Numbered from the stretch's first letter, positions 10,122 through 21,350 are shown. The stretch is DNA of 64,000 nt from Sepiola atlantica (GCA_963556195.1 OY744537.1:15618743-15682742); one strand, 5' to 3'. Numbers and translations are program-made. The notes: generated by a model not told the origin, from the sequence alone.

Positions 10122-10318
10122 GAATTAAAAAATAATTCTAACCCGGACAAAGTATTTTCTGTAAGGAATTAAATTGAAAACATTTTATTCTTCTTAATAA
10201 TAGGCTACAACGACGCACAAGAAAAACTGACCGACTAATATCAAATATTGATTTTGTAGGGAGTAATCTATCGATGACAAAGAAACGATAAAGAGACTGG
10301 CGTTACTTTATATATTAG
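10122..10318 (-). mobile_element. Dispersed repeat with Helitron-like 5' end
   Basis: On the minus strand it begins TCTAATATATAAAGTAACG (5' end at 10318), the same terminus as the Helitron-like element ending at 61240. It continues through ttatcgtttctttgtcatcg and taattccttacagaaaatac. Diverged copies lie at 9283-9450 (plus) and about 31140-31235 (minus). No 3' terminus is recognisable, so the assignment to Helitron is tentative. Confidence 0.5.
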
Positions 10319-11955
10319 ATGAGGACACTCAGACGACCTTGCGAGAAGTATGTTCGAGATGTGTATTGATGAAACTAGTTAATAACTTGTATCTAAATTA
10401 TGAATCAGTTGTCATCAAAGTGAGTACATGCTAACGAAGATAACAGCCATGTTTTTACTTAGTTTGTCTATGTTGTTGCGTAGTATCAACCTTTAATACA
10501 AAATCAAAGTGGCCTTTGTAAGTGATTCATTGAAGATGAACGACCAGTTTATTTGAATTAGACATAGTCGTGTAGAAGAGGGTTTTAATATATTACGTAC
10601 TTAGTGCGAAAGTGAATGCACTTGATCCGACGTGATTTGAAACCGGTTTGCCATTTCCAGAATCTGCATGGGTAACTTTATACTACTAGCACTGTCTTGG
10701 AAAAGAACAAAACCGACCTGAAAATCTAGTGGGAGAGGGGCAAGAGCCGCTTACCCGTAACATTTTCGCTGATAACGGCCGTTGGCTTTCTCTGGAATTT
10801 GCGTGCCTATAAGCTTTCTTTGTGAGTCCAATACTCTCTGTGCTCTCTATTTTTAGTTGTGGCTACGGTTACGGACGCCTCTCGTTGGGAACGACACGAC
10901 AGTCACGCAACAGAAGAAAAAAAAATATTTTGGTCCTCAGGTTCAAATATGCGTACACACCGAAGAAGAGGGGGCTCTTTCTCACGACACGTGTAAAAAT
11001 GAAGAGACGGACAATAAACATTTCGTGAAAAAAGGAGTTAAAATGACAAAGTTTATTTATAAAATGTGTAAAGAGGGACAAGACAGAAAACAAAGCAAAA
11101 ATAGTAAGGGGCGGGGTCTTAACGGATACGTAAGGAGACCGAGCGAAAATTTATAGACAATAAAAAAAAACTCAGCTTGAGAGAAAGAAAGGTCTGAACT
11201 GACAATCTTCAAAGTCCGTAAGAAACGCTTAAATCTTCGAGCAGTGGTATGCAGTTGTCATCGACAGGCAGTTACTGATTGCTGGGGATAGTCAAAATAA
11301 TTTTTATTGATTGAGCATACTGTAGTTCTTTCGTTTATTTATTTTTCGATATGCCTTTGGCACTAATCATCTCATGTACAGGGCGTTCTCTTTGTATCGA
11401 TGCCAGACGATTTGGCAGTTTCCAATGTGCAGGAATTTTGCACGAATATTTCTTTCGAAGTTTTATCGGTTGTCGCGTTTTCCTATTGTGTTTTTGGAGC
11501 GACGAATTTCGCTTCATCTCACTCCCAAGCCTTAGGGTAGATTGTGCGTCAAGCAGTTTTTTTTAATTTTTCTTTCTCTTTTTTTCTTTTTGCGCCAAAA
11601 GGGTTCGCACTGGACCTAGTGTCAGGTCAGATAGGGGGTGGTACGGGTCGTATATACTTCGTGACCTCCACAGAATAGTGAGATGACTTATTCTTTTCCA
11701 TAACGGTCGTGCCCTTAAGCGCGGTGATTCAAAATGTGGGAGTGGGGACAGTCAAGTCCACTGAAATATATACATTATTGTATCATCTCTCTTTCTCTCA
11801 ATTTTTTCATCTTTCAACCTGACGAACAAATAAAGTTTTTTTAAAAATATATATATTCTCGATCAGTAATTTACAATTTTTTTACAAAAATAATCTAATC
11901 TTGAGATTGCGTTACACTACGCAGCGCTATTGAATTTTAACTTTCTTTGTTGTTC
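10319..11955. other. Unassigned region with patches of higher GC
   Basis: Several short overlapping open frames exist on both strands around 10.8-11.6 kb, but none shows a domain, codon-like pattern or splice-supported structure that I recognise. No RNA gene seen. Confidence 0.4.
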
Positions 11956-11956
11956 G

Positions 11957-12480
11957 GTGTCATCTGGTTATTTGGGTTGGTTTTCACACTAAGTTTGTTT
12001 CTTAATATTTTGTCTGTTTTCATCAATGGCTTCGTTTATATCGTGTCAATATTCGCGTTGCTTTCAATTTATCTAATTATTCCCAGTCTTTTCGGAACTG
12101 TTCCTAGTGCTTCTACAATTATTGGTTTTACACCAGTTTTCTACATCTTCCACATTCTCTTTAAGTCTCTGATGCCTCTTTGATCTTCACTCTGAGATCT
12201 GATGGAACAGCGATGTCTACTATTAGAATAGTTTTTATCCTTCTTGCTGACTATTATCGAGTTCAGTTTCCTTGAATTTGTCCGTTTGTATTTTCAAGTC
12301 TCATAGGATTTTATACTTTTCATTTTCAAACAATGACTCTGGTTTGTGTCTCTACAATTTGTCTGCATGTTCAAAGTACAGTCGTTTGCATAATACAAAG
12401 TAGACGACCTTTCCAACTCACTCACGTCCGTTTTTATCTTCACTTTGAGCGTGTTTTCTGCATTCACTTATGATGTGGTT
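11957..12480 (-). pseudogene. Decayed LINE Pol C-terminal domain
   Basis: Minus-strand frames, interrupted by many stops and frameshifts, spell a recognisable series. About 12360-12250 reads RHKPESLFENEKYKIL followed by DLKIQTDKF; 12245-12190 reads ILIVDIAVPSDLRVKIKEAS; 12185-12075 reads LKRMWKM, then KPIIVEALGTVPKRLG. This order (…HQPE…ENxxYKILWDFxIQTD…LIVDIAVPGDxRV…LxRMWKV…PVVVGALGTVPKxL) is a well-known C-terminal block of animal LINE Pol proteins. The overlapping plus-strand frame of hydrophobic residues is its antisense shadow. Too degraded to be functional. Confidence 0.7.
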
Positions 12481-12513
12481 TACCATTTCGTCTACATTTA
12501 CTTTTCCTTGGTC

Positions 12514-12514
<1 letters not shown>

Positions 12515-12560
<46 letters not shown>

Positions 12561-12730
12561 ATAGTATATATAGTAGTATTATAGTTTGATGCTTCTATGG
12601 CACATTCGGTATTCCAATGGAGATTAATGCAACATTTTGTGCATTTATGTCCAATACATTCAGAGCCTATAACTTTGTATTGGTTTAGTAGTAGTAGTAG
12701 TAGTAGTAGTAGTAATAGTAGTAGTAGCAA
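12515..12730. repeat. Two (TAG)n blocks around 120 bp
   Basis: TAG/AGT trinucleotide runs at about 12515-12560 and 12687-12728 in the same orientation. The sequence between is unassigned. Confidence 0.95.
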
Positions 12731-13078
12731 TATTAGAGACGGTGTGTAAGAGTAGGATTATTATTGTAATTGTCCGTGGGTAGGGTTAGAAATAAGGTAG
12801 AGTGGAATTTTCCAATTAGAATTAGAGGAAGGCTATGTGTCCTGATTGTGACGTCACGGGCACAGGAAGTTTATGTGTCAAATTTGGAGAGAGAATTGGT
12901 CTCTTTTTTCTGAACCGCCAGTTGAACTTTTGGATAGCGCCCCCCCCCCCCACCCGGGTTGGTTGATTTTATCTGTGTACATGTATACTCGTACGAACGA
13001 ACGATATCCTAAAAGGAATTTTTAAAGCCCAACTTTATTTGTTTACGTGTCTTCTTTTAATAACGTTCGTAAAAGTCG
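12731..13078. other. Unassigned, with a poly(C) run
   Basis: No gene seen. A 10-13 base C run lies at about 12940-12952. Confidence 0.5.
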
Positions 13079-13082
13079 TTGT

Positions 13083-13154
13083 TAAGAAGAAGAATAAAAA
13101 AAGAAGAAGAATAAAAGGAAGAAGAAGAAGAAGAAGAAGAAGAAGAAGAAGAAT
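13083..13154. repeat. (GAA)n microsatellite
   Basis: Interrupted GAA/AAG trinucleotide tract. Confidence 0.95.
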
Positions 13155-13312
13155 ATAGCTACTGCCACAAGAGCAACGAACCCCGACAAGTGAATCACGT
13201 CACAGAAATGGACGAAACGTAGCGATCAAGGAGAACGCACCGTCGGGATTGCAGAACCGCCTCACAATAGTACAGTAATACCCCCATGTAAAAAATCAGC
13301 ATCTCAAGAGTA

Positions 13313-13674
13313 TTTATTTACTCCTCTCCAGGAGTTAGGCACAAGGCCAGTTTTATCTTACTCCAACAAGTAAGATGTGACCAAAGGTCGGGTCGGGAAA
13401 GTTGGGTTTGAAAAGCCAGCGCCCGAGAAAGTGAGCACTCTGGCCATTAAAAATTTCCTGGGCAGCCCCGTCGGCATTCCCCGGTAGGCAGTAAGCAATA
13501 AACTTACTCCTCCACAAAGAGGGGAGGCAAAGCCTTAGAGGGTGGACCTCCTAGAACTGCACAGAACCGACCCATAGACCGGCGTAAATCAAGCCCCGAA
13601 GGCCAAGACAATACCAGTTTATGGGGTGCAGTATCCATCGGAACAGATACTACACTTTGATCTTAGCCAAAAGG
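13313..13674 (-). mobile_element. U2-headed SINE, near full length
   Basis: It has the same head, body and tail as the copy at 4562, plus a GGGCGCTGGC-type segment in the middle that the 4562 copy lacks. Flanked by ctcaagagta at 13303-13312 and again at 13675-13684. The second repeat is shared with the next copy. Confidence 0.9.
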
Positions 13675-13684
13675 CTCAAGAGTA

Positions 13685-14020
13685 GTTTTATTTATCTACC
13701 TCCCACAAGGTATGATGTGACACAAGGTCGGGAAAGTGGGATTAGAAAAACCAGCACTCGAGAAGTTGAGTACTCTGGTCATTAAACATTGCCTGGGCAG
13801 GCCCGTCGGCATTCCCCGGTAGGAGCGCCTCAGGCAATAAGCAATAAACTTACTCCTCCACAAAGAGGGGAGGCAAAGCCTTAGAGGGTGCACCTCCTAG
13901 AACTGCACAGGACAAACCCACAGACCGGTGTAAATCAAGCCCCGAAGGCCAAGACAATACCAGTTTATGGGGTGTAGTATCCATCGGAACAGATACTACA
14001 TTTTGATTTTAGCCAAAAGG
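13685..14020 (-). mobile_element. U2-headed SINE, second tandem copy
   Basis: This copy lacks the terminal gagaggagtaa tail and starts inside the ccacaag segment, but ends with a U2 head (tacattttgattttagcc). It is flanked by ctcaagagta at 13675-13684 and 14021-14030. With the neighbour it gives SINE-TSD-SINE-TSD: three copies of one 10-bp target sequence around two same-oriented elements. Confidence 0.9.
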
Positions 14021-14559
14021 CTCAAGAGTAGTTCATGTAACATTTCGTGGAATTCTGTTAAGTAGTTTTAAAGTCTATAAATCAGACGTTCCCAATTATA
14101 ATATAGAGTAGCCATGACAACCATTTAAGGTTGAGTGGTAAACCACACCCAATTTTAGTTTAAAAAAAACAAAACACCTAGTTAAGATGCTAAAAACAAA
14201 TTACGACGATTTATTATTGTGTCACCGATGCGTTAAGTACAACTTTTTAATCTGTCAGCATTGCGCGGAGTAATTTTTGTATTTCGAGCAATACTGGATT
14301 TGGTGACTTCCACTTCTTCGGCTTCATGATGAACTAGCTGACTTTGTCGGCTCGCTATCGCTTGGAAAAGTTCGCTACTTGAAATACATGAAACATTAGT
14401 TAAAAATAATAAACATTTCATTCATAACTTTGTCGTAAACTCGAAACAAAATATTTCTCATTTATTCATATAGATGAATAAAACTTTTGTTAATTTCGAT
14501 AAAGATATATTTATCTTTGAAATGTGACAGTAAAGAAGGAATAGAAAAGAAATCAATTT

Positions 14560-14660
14560 GCTTTTCAGATGTGGCAACACCACTCCATGCCTGGGCGAAT
14601 AGTGTCTTTATTGAGATATAGGATACTGGCAGGTGTGACAGGTTTTCTAGCAAGGTAGAG
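14560..14660 (-). mobile_element. LINE fragment (MEYCCHIW region)
   Basis: cagatgtggcaacaccactccatgcctgggcgaata, then a segment ending ggatactggcaggtgtgacag, matches on the minus strand the RPGMEYCCHI segment just after the RT domain of the LINE at 26.6-29.9 kb, at nucleotide level. About 100 bp only. Confidence 0.65.
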
Positions 14661-15590
14661 TAAACTTCACTCAATTAAAACTTTTAAAAGTCCAGAACTT
14701 CAGTTGTGTAATCATAACATTTTTACCATGATAACATGTTTTGATTACTTTGAAGTATTTCGGGGTGTGGTCTCATGTGCGCTTATTGAACTGTGTCTTA
14801 TTATTAAGATCCCGATCTGGGAAGGGTGTTCCAGCATGTGGTATATACAATGTTTTCACCTATGCACACGAAACCTGTTTAATTTCTAATTAGAACAGGT
14901 TTATTTCTAAAAAAATAAAAAAACGTGATTTTGTGTGTATACGACACTCATCGGCCAGGTATTTCCATTGGAATTCGAGCATATTATTTGATTTATTGTT
15001 AATGCAACCATGAATATAATTCAAAGCGAATTCAAAAAGAAATGAGGTTACAGTAGACAGGATTTGAATTTTTTGCCCATCTAGTAATTTATTAAATATA
15101 CTATTTTTACTCTCAATTGAAAATATAGATACGCTGGCGCTATAAATATCGCGTGAACACAAAAGGGTTTGTCAATGATTGAAGTGAGCTCGAATTTACT
15201 CAGATTTGTTCAAACTTTGCAATGTGCTTCTATATAATGTTGTCAATAAAAGAATAGGTTAAAAACTTATTTGGGTGTTTCAAGTTACCTTAGAAGCTTA
15301 TTATAAAGACAAATGAGAAATGTGCATACATATAGGATAATCTTTACATAGATCATTCGAGTCAAATATCAAGTTTCTAAGACACCAGCAACTCTCCAAA
15401 CCCCATCCCTATTTCATTTTGCTCCTACTTAGATACAACTCCCATTTAGAGATTGGCATGTTTTCAGTCCTAAACAAAACGGAAAACAGTGGGTGGCCTA
15501 TTATTTAAAAAGGCTTGGGAAAGGCTTACTGACTGTCTTTTTCCCGACTCCCCATTTCATTCCACTGTATTTCTCTATATAAATATATTT
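14661..15590. other. Unassigned AT-rich DNA
   Basis: No recognisable feature. Open frames of 60-90 codons lack domain or codon evidence. Confidence 0.4.
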
Positions 15591-15899
15591 ATGAAAAATA
15601 AAATTTCAAATACATTTGGGGATATCTTAAGTCGGATATAGTGTAAATGTGGTATTATGGTGACTGAGATGATTCTAGTTAATAGTAGGATGGTATACAT
15701 TTTATCACTTTTGACCAAGAATAAGCAAAGACCGCCATTTACCTCACACTTTTGATGGCCTTGTGCCTAATTTGTCCTGAATATAAATTTTTATATTTTG
15801 TGCAAATAAATAATAAAAGTTCCTAAAAGTCTATACGTAGTTAGTGAACATTCAGAAATCGTATGATCATATAAACACACGAGCGTGCGCGCAGACATA

Positions 15900-15941
15900 G
15901 AATATATATATATATATAAATATATATATATATAAATATAA

Positions 15942-16035
<94 letters not shown>

Positions 16036-16036
16036 A
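15900..16036. repeat. (TA)n(GA)n compound microsatellite
   Basis: Interrupted TA tract followed by a pure GA tract. Long YIYI and SLSL frames across it are translations of the repeat. Confidence 0.97.
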
Positions 16037-16149
16037 TCCAGGTAAAGTAAACATCCACAGGTTAAGAATCCAAAGAATTTCAACCGGCCTTACAAAAGTG
16101 ATCAATATCAAATAGAGCTTTTATATATATGATTATTTTTTTATTTATG

Positions 16150-16396
16150 CAGACATGTACAAAATCTGCGACACTGGCATGTCGATGTTATTAATCAGAT
16201 CAACAGTTGTCAGAAATTGAGATCTCATCAGCAGAATTAAAATCCGATCCTTACCTCAGATCATATTTGGGAAGCACCAATCTTTGTCTTCCTAAATACG
16301 ATCTGAGGTAAGGATCGGATATTAATTCTTCCTGATGAGATCTCAGTTTTTAACAGCTGTTATCCGATAACATCGATATGTTAGTGTCGCAGATTT
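16150..16396. repeat. Palindromic module
   Basis: Left arm (about 16160-16262, aaatctgcgacactggcatgtcga...) and right arm (about 16289-16394, ending cgatatgttagtgtcgcagatttt) are imperfect inverted copies. The inner part is nearly exact: atccgatccttacctcagatc pairs with its complement. CTGATGA occurs in each arm on opposite strands, but the expected GAAA after stem II is missing. Confidence 0.85.
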
Positions 16397-16789
16397 TACA
16401 AGAAATCTAAAACCACAAATTTATCAATAAAAAATAAGCTCACCGACAATAGCTTACTAAACACTAGTAATGCCATATACGTGTGTAAATGCCCTATCAG
16501 AGAATGTGTTTCTGCAAACAATACGTATATCGACATGACTAGAACTAGCATATCACGCCGATTAACTTGCCATCTCACCTCCCCTCAAAGTTCCATCTAC
16601 CAACACTTAATAAAACATAGCATCCCTAAAAATAAATTCAGGAATATTTTAACCAAGAACTCAGCCATTCTTAGGATCTCATATTGCAGTATTAGTCTCC
16701 CCATAATCGTTGCGGCCAACATGCATTGCTGTGGAAATGGGAGAGTAGATTAACATCTAAATGCCAAATTCAGCGGGCATATCAGCAAG

Positions 16790-17035
16790 CTTTTAAACAG
16801 AACTCAATAAGTGGGGCCTAAGGTATTGTATTACACTATAAATGACTGCTTGTCGTCAACCTACTAGCGAGAGCTTTGAACTATTATTAATAAATTTATA
16901 TTATTTTGAAATTGACCCATATATACATGTGTTTCAAACCAAATCAGCAATCATCAGTATGGGAGGAGACAATCCCTGCTGGTTGCACGATTCGAACCCT
17001 GATACAAAAATCATTTTTGATTCAGTAGTCTGATA

Positions 17036-17036
<1 letters not shown>
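16790..17036 (-). mobile_element. tRNA-like plus hammerhead-like unit, partial
   Basis: The minus strand shows a tRNA-type B box (GGGTTCGAATC, about 16992-17002) followed by the hammerhead-like core at 16913-16963. It then runs into tttcaaaataatataaatttattaataatag, related to the tails of the 21.4-22.0 kb and 61.5 kb units. A member of one dispersed family. Confidence 0.6.
16913..16965 (-). ncRNA. Hammerhead ribozyme-like motif
   Basis: Minus strand: CCCATA, then CTGATGA (16951-16957), a weak stem II (16936-16950), GAAA (16932-16935), a short stem III region, and TATGGG (16915-16920). The outer CCCATA/TATGGG forms a perfect 6-bp stem I adjacent to the core, and A lies at the expected cleavage position. 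Stem II is poor, so this copy is probably impaired. Confidence 0.5.

Positions 17037-17124
<88 letters not shown>
17037..17124. repeat. (TA)n microsatellite
   Basis: Long TA tract bordering the unit at 16790-17036. Confidence 0.97.
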
Positions 17125-17129
<5 letters not shown>

Positions 17130-17381
17130 GTGCATTCAAAGGAACAATTAATCCATACATTTCACCTGTTTATTCATTTTCTTAGTCTTCATAATTCGTC
17201 AAACGACCACAACAATAGTTTTCTCATGTTGTCTCTGTCTTTTTATCCTCATATATGAGCGAATACCAATAATTTCTCTTTGTCTTACAAGCAAACAAAA
17301 TTCTCTGAATAGATTTTTATTGTATTTTTTGTTTGTATTTTTAGAAAAATTAATACTTTCTATACATTTTTGGAAGAAACC

Positions 17382-17431
17382 TATATATATATATCTATCT
17401 ATATATCTATATCTATATATCTATATCTATA

Positions 17432-17522
<91 letters not shown>
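17382..17522. repeat. (TATATC)n(CT)n(TA)n compound microsatellite
   Basis: Three simple-repeat types in succession. All open frames across it are repeat translations. Confidence 0.97.
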
Positions 17523-17524
<2 letters not shown>

Positions 17525-17605
17525 TCTGAAGCTTGTAATGCGGCTTCTTTGAGCTTGCAATTTGGAACATCTTCGGATATTATATAAAACAATATTTTTT
17601 GTAGA

Positions 17606-17609
<4 letters not shown>

Positions 17610-17702
<93 letters not shown>

Positions 17703-17775
17703 AATCTACCAAAGTATATCTAGACGTGAGTTGTCTCTTATATTCAACAATACTTGCCTGCAAGAGAAGATGCTG

Positions 17776-17852
<77 letters not shown>
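17610..17852. repeat. Paired (TA)n tracts
   Basis: TA tracts at 17610-17697 and 17779-17852 flank about 80 bp whose ends are inverted (tgttgaat... / ...attcaaca). Confidence 0.95.
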
Positions 17853-17856
<4 letters not shown>

Positions 17857-18043
17857 TTTCGTGTATCCACATAAAAATTTTATTAGGAGATATAATTTTT
17901 TATGCGTCAATTTTCAGTATTTACTTCAACAGTGCTCGATACGCAAGTAAAGCTAGGTAGTAAGCTATGAAAATATATTTATGGCATTCAAGCTACACAG
18001 TGGCATTTTAGCCTGAAGATTCCCTCCGGGGATGAAACGCAGG
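17853..18043 (+). repeat. Second copy of the 1.45-1.70 kb module
   Basis: tttcgtgtatccacataaaa...gctaggtagtaagctatg...ttatggcattcaagctacac aligns with 1446-1594. The left hairpin arm beyond the shared segment is deleted, and the copy runs into a (CT)n tract. Same orientation as the first copy, and also placed next to (TA)n. Confidence 0.8.
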
Positions 18044-18045
18044 AG
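18005..18045 (+). ncRNA. Hammerhead-like core, weak
   Basis: CTGAAGA (18013-18019), stem II TTCCC-TCCG-GGGAT (18020-18033) with a C(UCCG)G-type tetraloop, then GAAAC (18034-18038). Core spacing is right. Stem I is not evident because the flank is deleted. Confidence 0.35.
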
Positions 18046-18087
18046 CCTTTCTCTCTCTCTCTCTCTCTTTCTGTCTCTTTCTCTCTT

Positions 18088-18182
<95 letters not shown>
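18044..18182. repeat. (CT)n(TA)n compound microsatellite
   Basis: CT-rich tract running into TA. Confidence 0.97.
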
Positions 18183-18185
<3 letters not shown>

Positions 18186-19076
18186 AAGATTAACATTTTA
18201 CACAGCTGATAACATGAAACGAAGGAATCGAGAGCTACAAAGAAGATTCTACAAAAAAAAGTGCTCAATACATACAAATATAAAAATAAAAATACGCAGA
18301 GTCGATTTAAATTGAAATAAATAAGCGGAAGATCCATATCTCCCGAATACTAGCCATGTCTAAAAAGAAGACGCCAGCGATGAAAATGTATGTTTTTAGT
18401 GTTCTTTCTTTGTTTTCAACTCGTTCCTTTTCGTTCTTTCTTCCGCTGGCTTCTTCTCGCTTGAAAAAGAAACTGTTTTCTATCGAACGCACCCAACGTC
18501 ATATATTTGAATATATGCTTAGAGTCACGGATCGTCGCTATAAAACTTTCTAAAGTCTCCTATTCTCCCCAGCTCTAGTTTGATAGATGACGTCATCCAC
18601 TTTGAACTGTTACCTCCCACGTCTGGTTTAAATGAAAGACGGCATCCTTTAGTGGCGTCATTCGTTCTACACGGTTATCCCAACCGCTGCTTTAATATAT
18701 AACGTAATGACGTAATTCAGTGTGAACGGAGACAAACCATCCAATAAGCAAGATAAGATAACAAGATCCACACAGTTTTTGTAGTATATACATAGACATG
18801 ACAGACGTACATAGATTGAATTGTCAGACCTTCAGAGAGGCCGTATTGTGAGACAATCTCAATGTGGATTTAGTTAGCATCAGTAACTACGCCTCTCGGA
18901 ATTCCACTTTTCATTTTTAATCGAGTGATTGTCCAAATCAGCAAAGACATAAAAGAATGAATATCACCTCTTCCAGGTCGACCAGGAACATCTGACTGAA
19001 GCTTTCGTTACGCATGTTAATAACGCTGTCTATTTACTTCCGTTATTTCTGTGTAGATAGATTACCACTACTCTTA

Positions 19077-19253
19077 AAGATCAAAGTGTAGTATCTGTTC
19101 CGATGGCTACTGCACCCCCATAGATTAGTATTGTCTTGGCCTTCGCGGCTTGATATACGCCGCTCTATGGGTCTGTCCTGTGCAGTTCTAGGAGGTTCAC
19201 CCTCCCAGGCTTCGCCTCCCCTTGTGCCTAACTCCTGGAGAGGAGTAAATCAA
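19077..19253 (+). mobile_element. U2-headed SINE, internally deleted
   Basis: Begins at aagatcaaagtgtagtatctg (the U2 head) and ends ggagaggagtaaatcaa, but the middle third (gcctgaggcgcccctaccgg to ggcgctggc) is missing. An 8-bp repeat tactctta flanks it (19069-19076 and 19254-19261). It is a separate insertion whose deletion occurred before or during retrotransposition. Confidence 0.85.
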
Positions 19254-19261
19254 TACTCTTA

Positions 19262-20345
19262 TAATATTATTAGACTGGGCTGGTGGCCAGGAGATATTGG
19301 GAGACATTACACATCCATAATTATAAAATGCTGATTTGATCATTCTGTGAATGAGAAGATTAAATCATTTAATCACTCAGTTGAGGCTGACCAAACTGAA
19401 TGAGATGAATATCAACAGGCAGATATCTAAGTCTTCACCATTGGCGGCATTCGACTCGACTTGGCTAAGCTTAGTAACAACAACAAAAAAAACAATGCTT
19501 CGCGACAGGACTCAACTAGAAGAGCGATTTAGAAAATAATGCTATGATAACAAAATCATTCTGTTTCTATTTTCTTTTCTTATAACCATAATAGAAATAT
19601 GCATTCGTCCCACTTTCTTTAATACCGGGCAAACAACACCCATGCAAAGCACATCTCGTCCACGCCAATAGGTAGCAAGTAATGAAAACATGGGCACGTC
19701 GCTTCCCTTCCTACTTCTTTCTCCTCCATGTGACACCACTAAAACTCTGAAACGATGGTAAATTGTAAAAACGTCTTTCGACTTTTCCATTTTGACAAAT
19801 ACAATATTCACAGTTATAAAGATTTATTATCTTATATATAACGTGAAGTGACTTTCCCCCATTTTATTGACTACTATAGCTCTTTAAAACCTGCATATTC
19901 AAATCTGATTCGACACTCCTTGACGCTAGTGTTTTCAGAAAATGAGTGTTTACTTCGTTAGCATCCTGTAATTTCTACATTTTATCCGACTATATAGCTG
20001 CTCTTAAGATAATCATTCACACAAAAAGTCGGAGGTATTTTCACCCTCACGCTTTCTATGCTTCCACTGCCACCCACTTCACCATGAGTTTTTCTTCATA
20101 AGTTTACTGTTTTGTCAAAATACCGTTAGTATTTCATTTATTCGTCTTACTATTTTCTATTACATTCTCTAAACGTTTAAGCTAAAGACAGGGCGCTCTC
20201 TTCAACTCCACTTTCTTATTTCTTGACGTATTTATTGGCCTTTGCATTCCAGACTGACGGAATAACATTACATTGGATTGACATAATAGCCTGATCTTTC
20301 GTTAACAGTCGGTTTAATCATTGTGTTCCCTGCATTTGCTGAGGT
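19262..20345. other. Unassigned DNA
   Basis: No convincing gene or repeat. The 89-codon minus-strand frame near 19.6-19.8 kb has no recognisable motif. Confidence 0.4.
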
Positions 20346-20364
20346 TTATATGACATTAAATTGA

Positions 20365-20366
<2 letters not shown>

Positions 20367-20461
<95 letters not shown>
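20367..20461. repeat. (CA)n(TA)n microsatellite
   Basis: CA run then TA tract, directly beside the hammerhead motif at 20501-20550. Confidence 0.97.
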
Positions 20462-20463
<2 letters not shown>

Positions 20464-20500
20464 TTAGAAATAAATAAATCAAGCAAACAATCCAGTCATT

Positions 20501-20550
20501 TCACGTTATAATTTATTTCTTCTCGACAGGACGAGAATCATCAGATGTGC
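20501..20550 (-). ncRNA. Type I hammerhead ribozyme motif (best candidate)
   Basis: Minus strand: CTGATGA (20538-20544); stem II TTCTCG / CGAGAA, a perfect 6-bp helix (20532-20537 with 20520-20525) and a 6-base loop; GAA (20517-20519); stem III AUA / UAU (20514-20516 with 20508-20510) and a 3-base loop; cleavage-position A at 20507. The following ACGTG pairs with CACAT upstream of the core at four of five positions to form stem I. All invariant core bases are present. Known type I hammerheads with short stem III occur in Penelope-like elements and retrozymes. It would self-cleave after A20507 if transcribed from the minus strand. Confidence 0.75.
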
Positions 20551-21180
20551 TGGTAAGGCTTGTGGTTTCTAAATGAAAAATATGAGCAATCACGCCGTTT
20601 TGAAAGAGGAGGAAGGGGGAGGAAATCAAAAGGGGAAAGGAGAGGGGTAACATAGACTGAGGTGTTTCTCATTCGTTCAAGGTTGTGGAGTTGTATCTGG
20701 TTATCACTCCGGAACCTGGGCGAATGTCAACCACCCTTTACCTACACCGACTCAGCATGTCGGGAGTGATGCTCTAATTAGCCCATGTCTTATAATATGA
20801 GGGGTTGTGTTAAATTGAAATAAAAATAAAACATAGGGGTAATTGAAAATATGAAAAAAGAAACAATAGTAATTTAAAAGTTATGGTTAAAATTCCTAAT
20901 ATGTACTCTAGTAAATAAGATGATTTAAAAACGAAACATGTTTACTGTTCCGTTATTGACTCATAGTTATAAATTTGACTCTAGTGAAATTATTATTTCT
21001 ACTGTAGTAGGATTTGGGTGCGATCGGTCAACAGCTTCTGTTTCTGTTTAGGAATGGGGAGAGGCAGAAATAGAGGAAGAAGTTGAGAAGGGCACGGATT
21101 CAGTACTGTCAGTCCAAGGTCGTCTAGGATACCACTCACCTATTGGTAGTGGTCAGATCTGTATAAAATTACTTGAATCT
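20551..21180. other. Possible body of the ribozyme-bearing element
   Basis: Moderate-GC sequence beside the hammerhead motif, including ggaggaagggggaggaaatc, cctgggcgaatgtcaacc and cagtccaaggtcgtctagg. It is less AT-rich than its surroundings, with no full open frame. I cannot assign it. It may be the remainder of the retroelement that carries the ribozyme. Confidence 0.3.
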
Positions 21181-21350
21181 CTTAATTGAGTTTGGGGGAA
21201 CTATGTCAGTACATTAACCCATACGTACACACACATTGAACACACATACACATACACATACACCAATATACATATCTAATCTTGACCCACACCCACCCGT
21301 AAAATAAACATACATAAAAAACTAACATATATATAATATATGTTAGTTTA

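Noticed and set aside
11947..12183. 78-codon hydrophobic plus-strand frame as a membrane protein
   Set aside because: It is antisense to the decayed LINE Pol motifs read on the minus strand.
16150..16396. Hammerhead ribozyme in the 16.2-kb palindrome
   Set aside because: CTGATGA is present in both arms but no GAAA follows at the proper distance and stem II cannot be closed.
19131..19334. Open frames across the U2-SINE copies (also 13.7, 27.0 and 48.7 kb)
   Set aside because: Translations of the SINE body, which is non-coding; the frames differ between copies.
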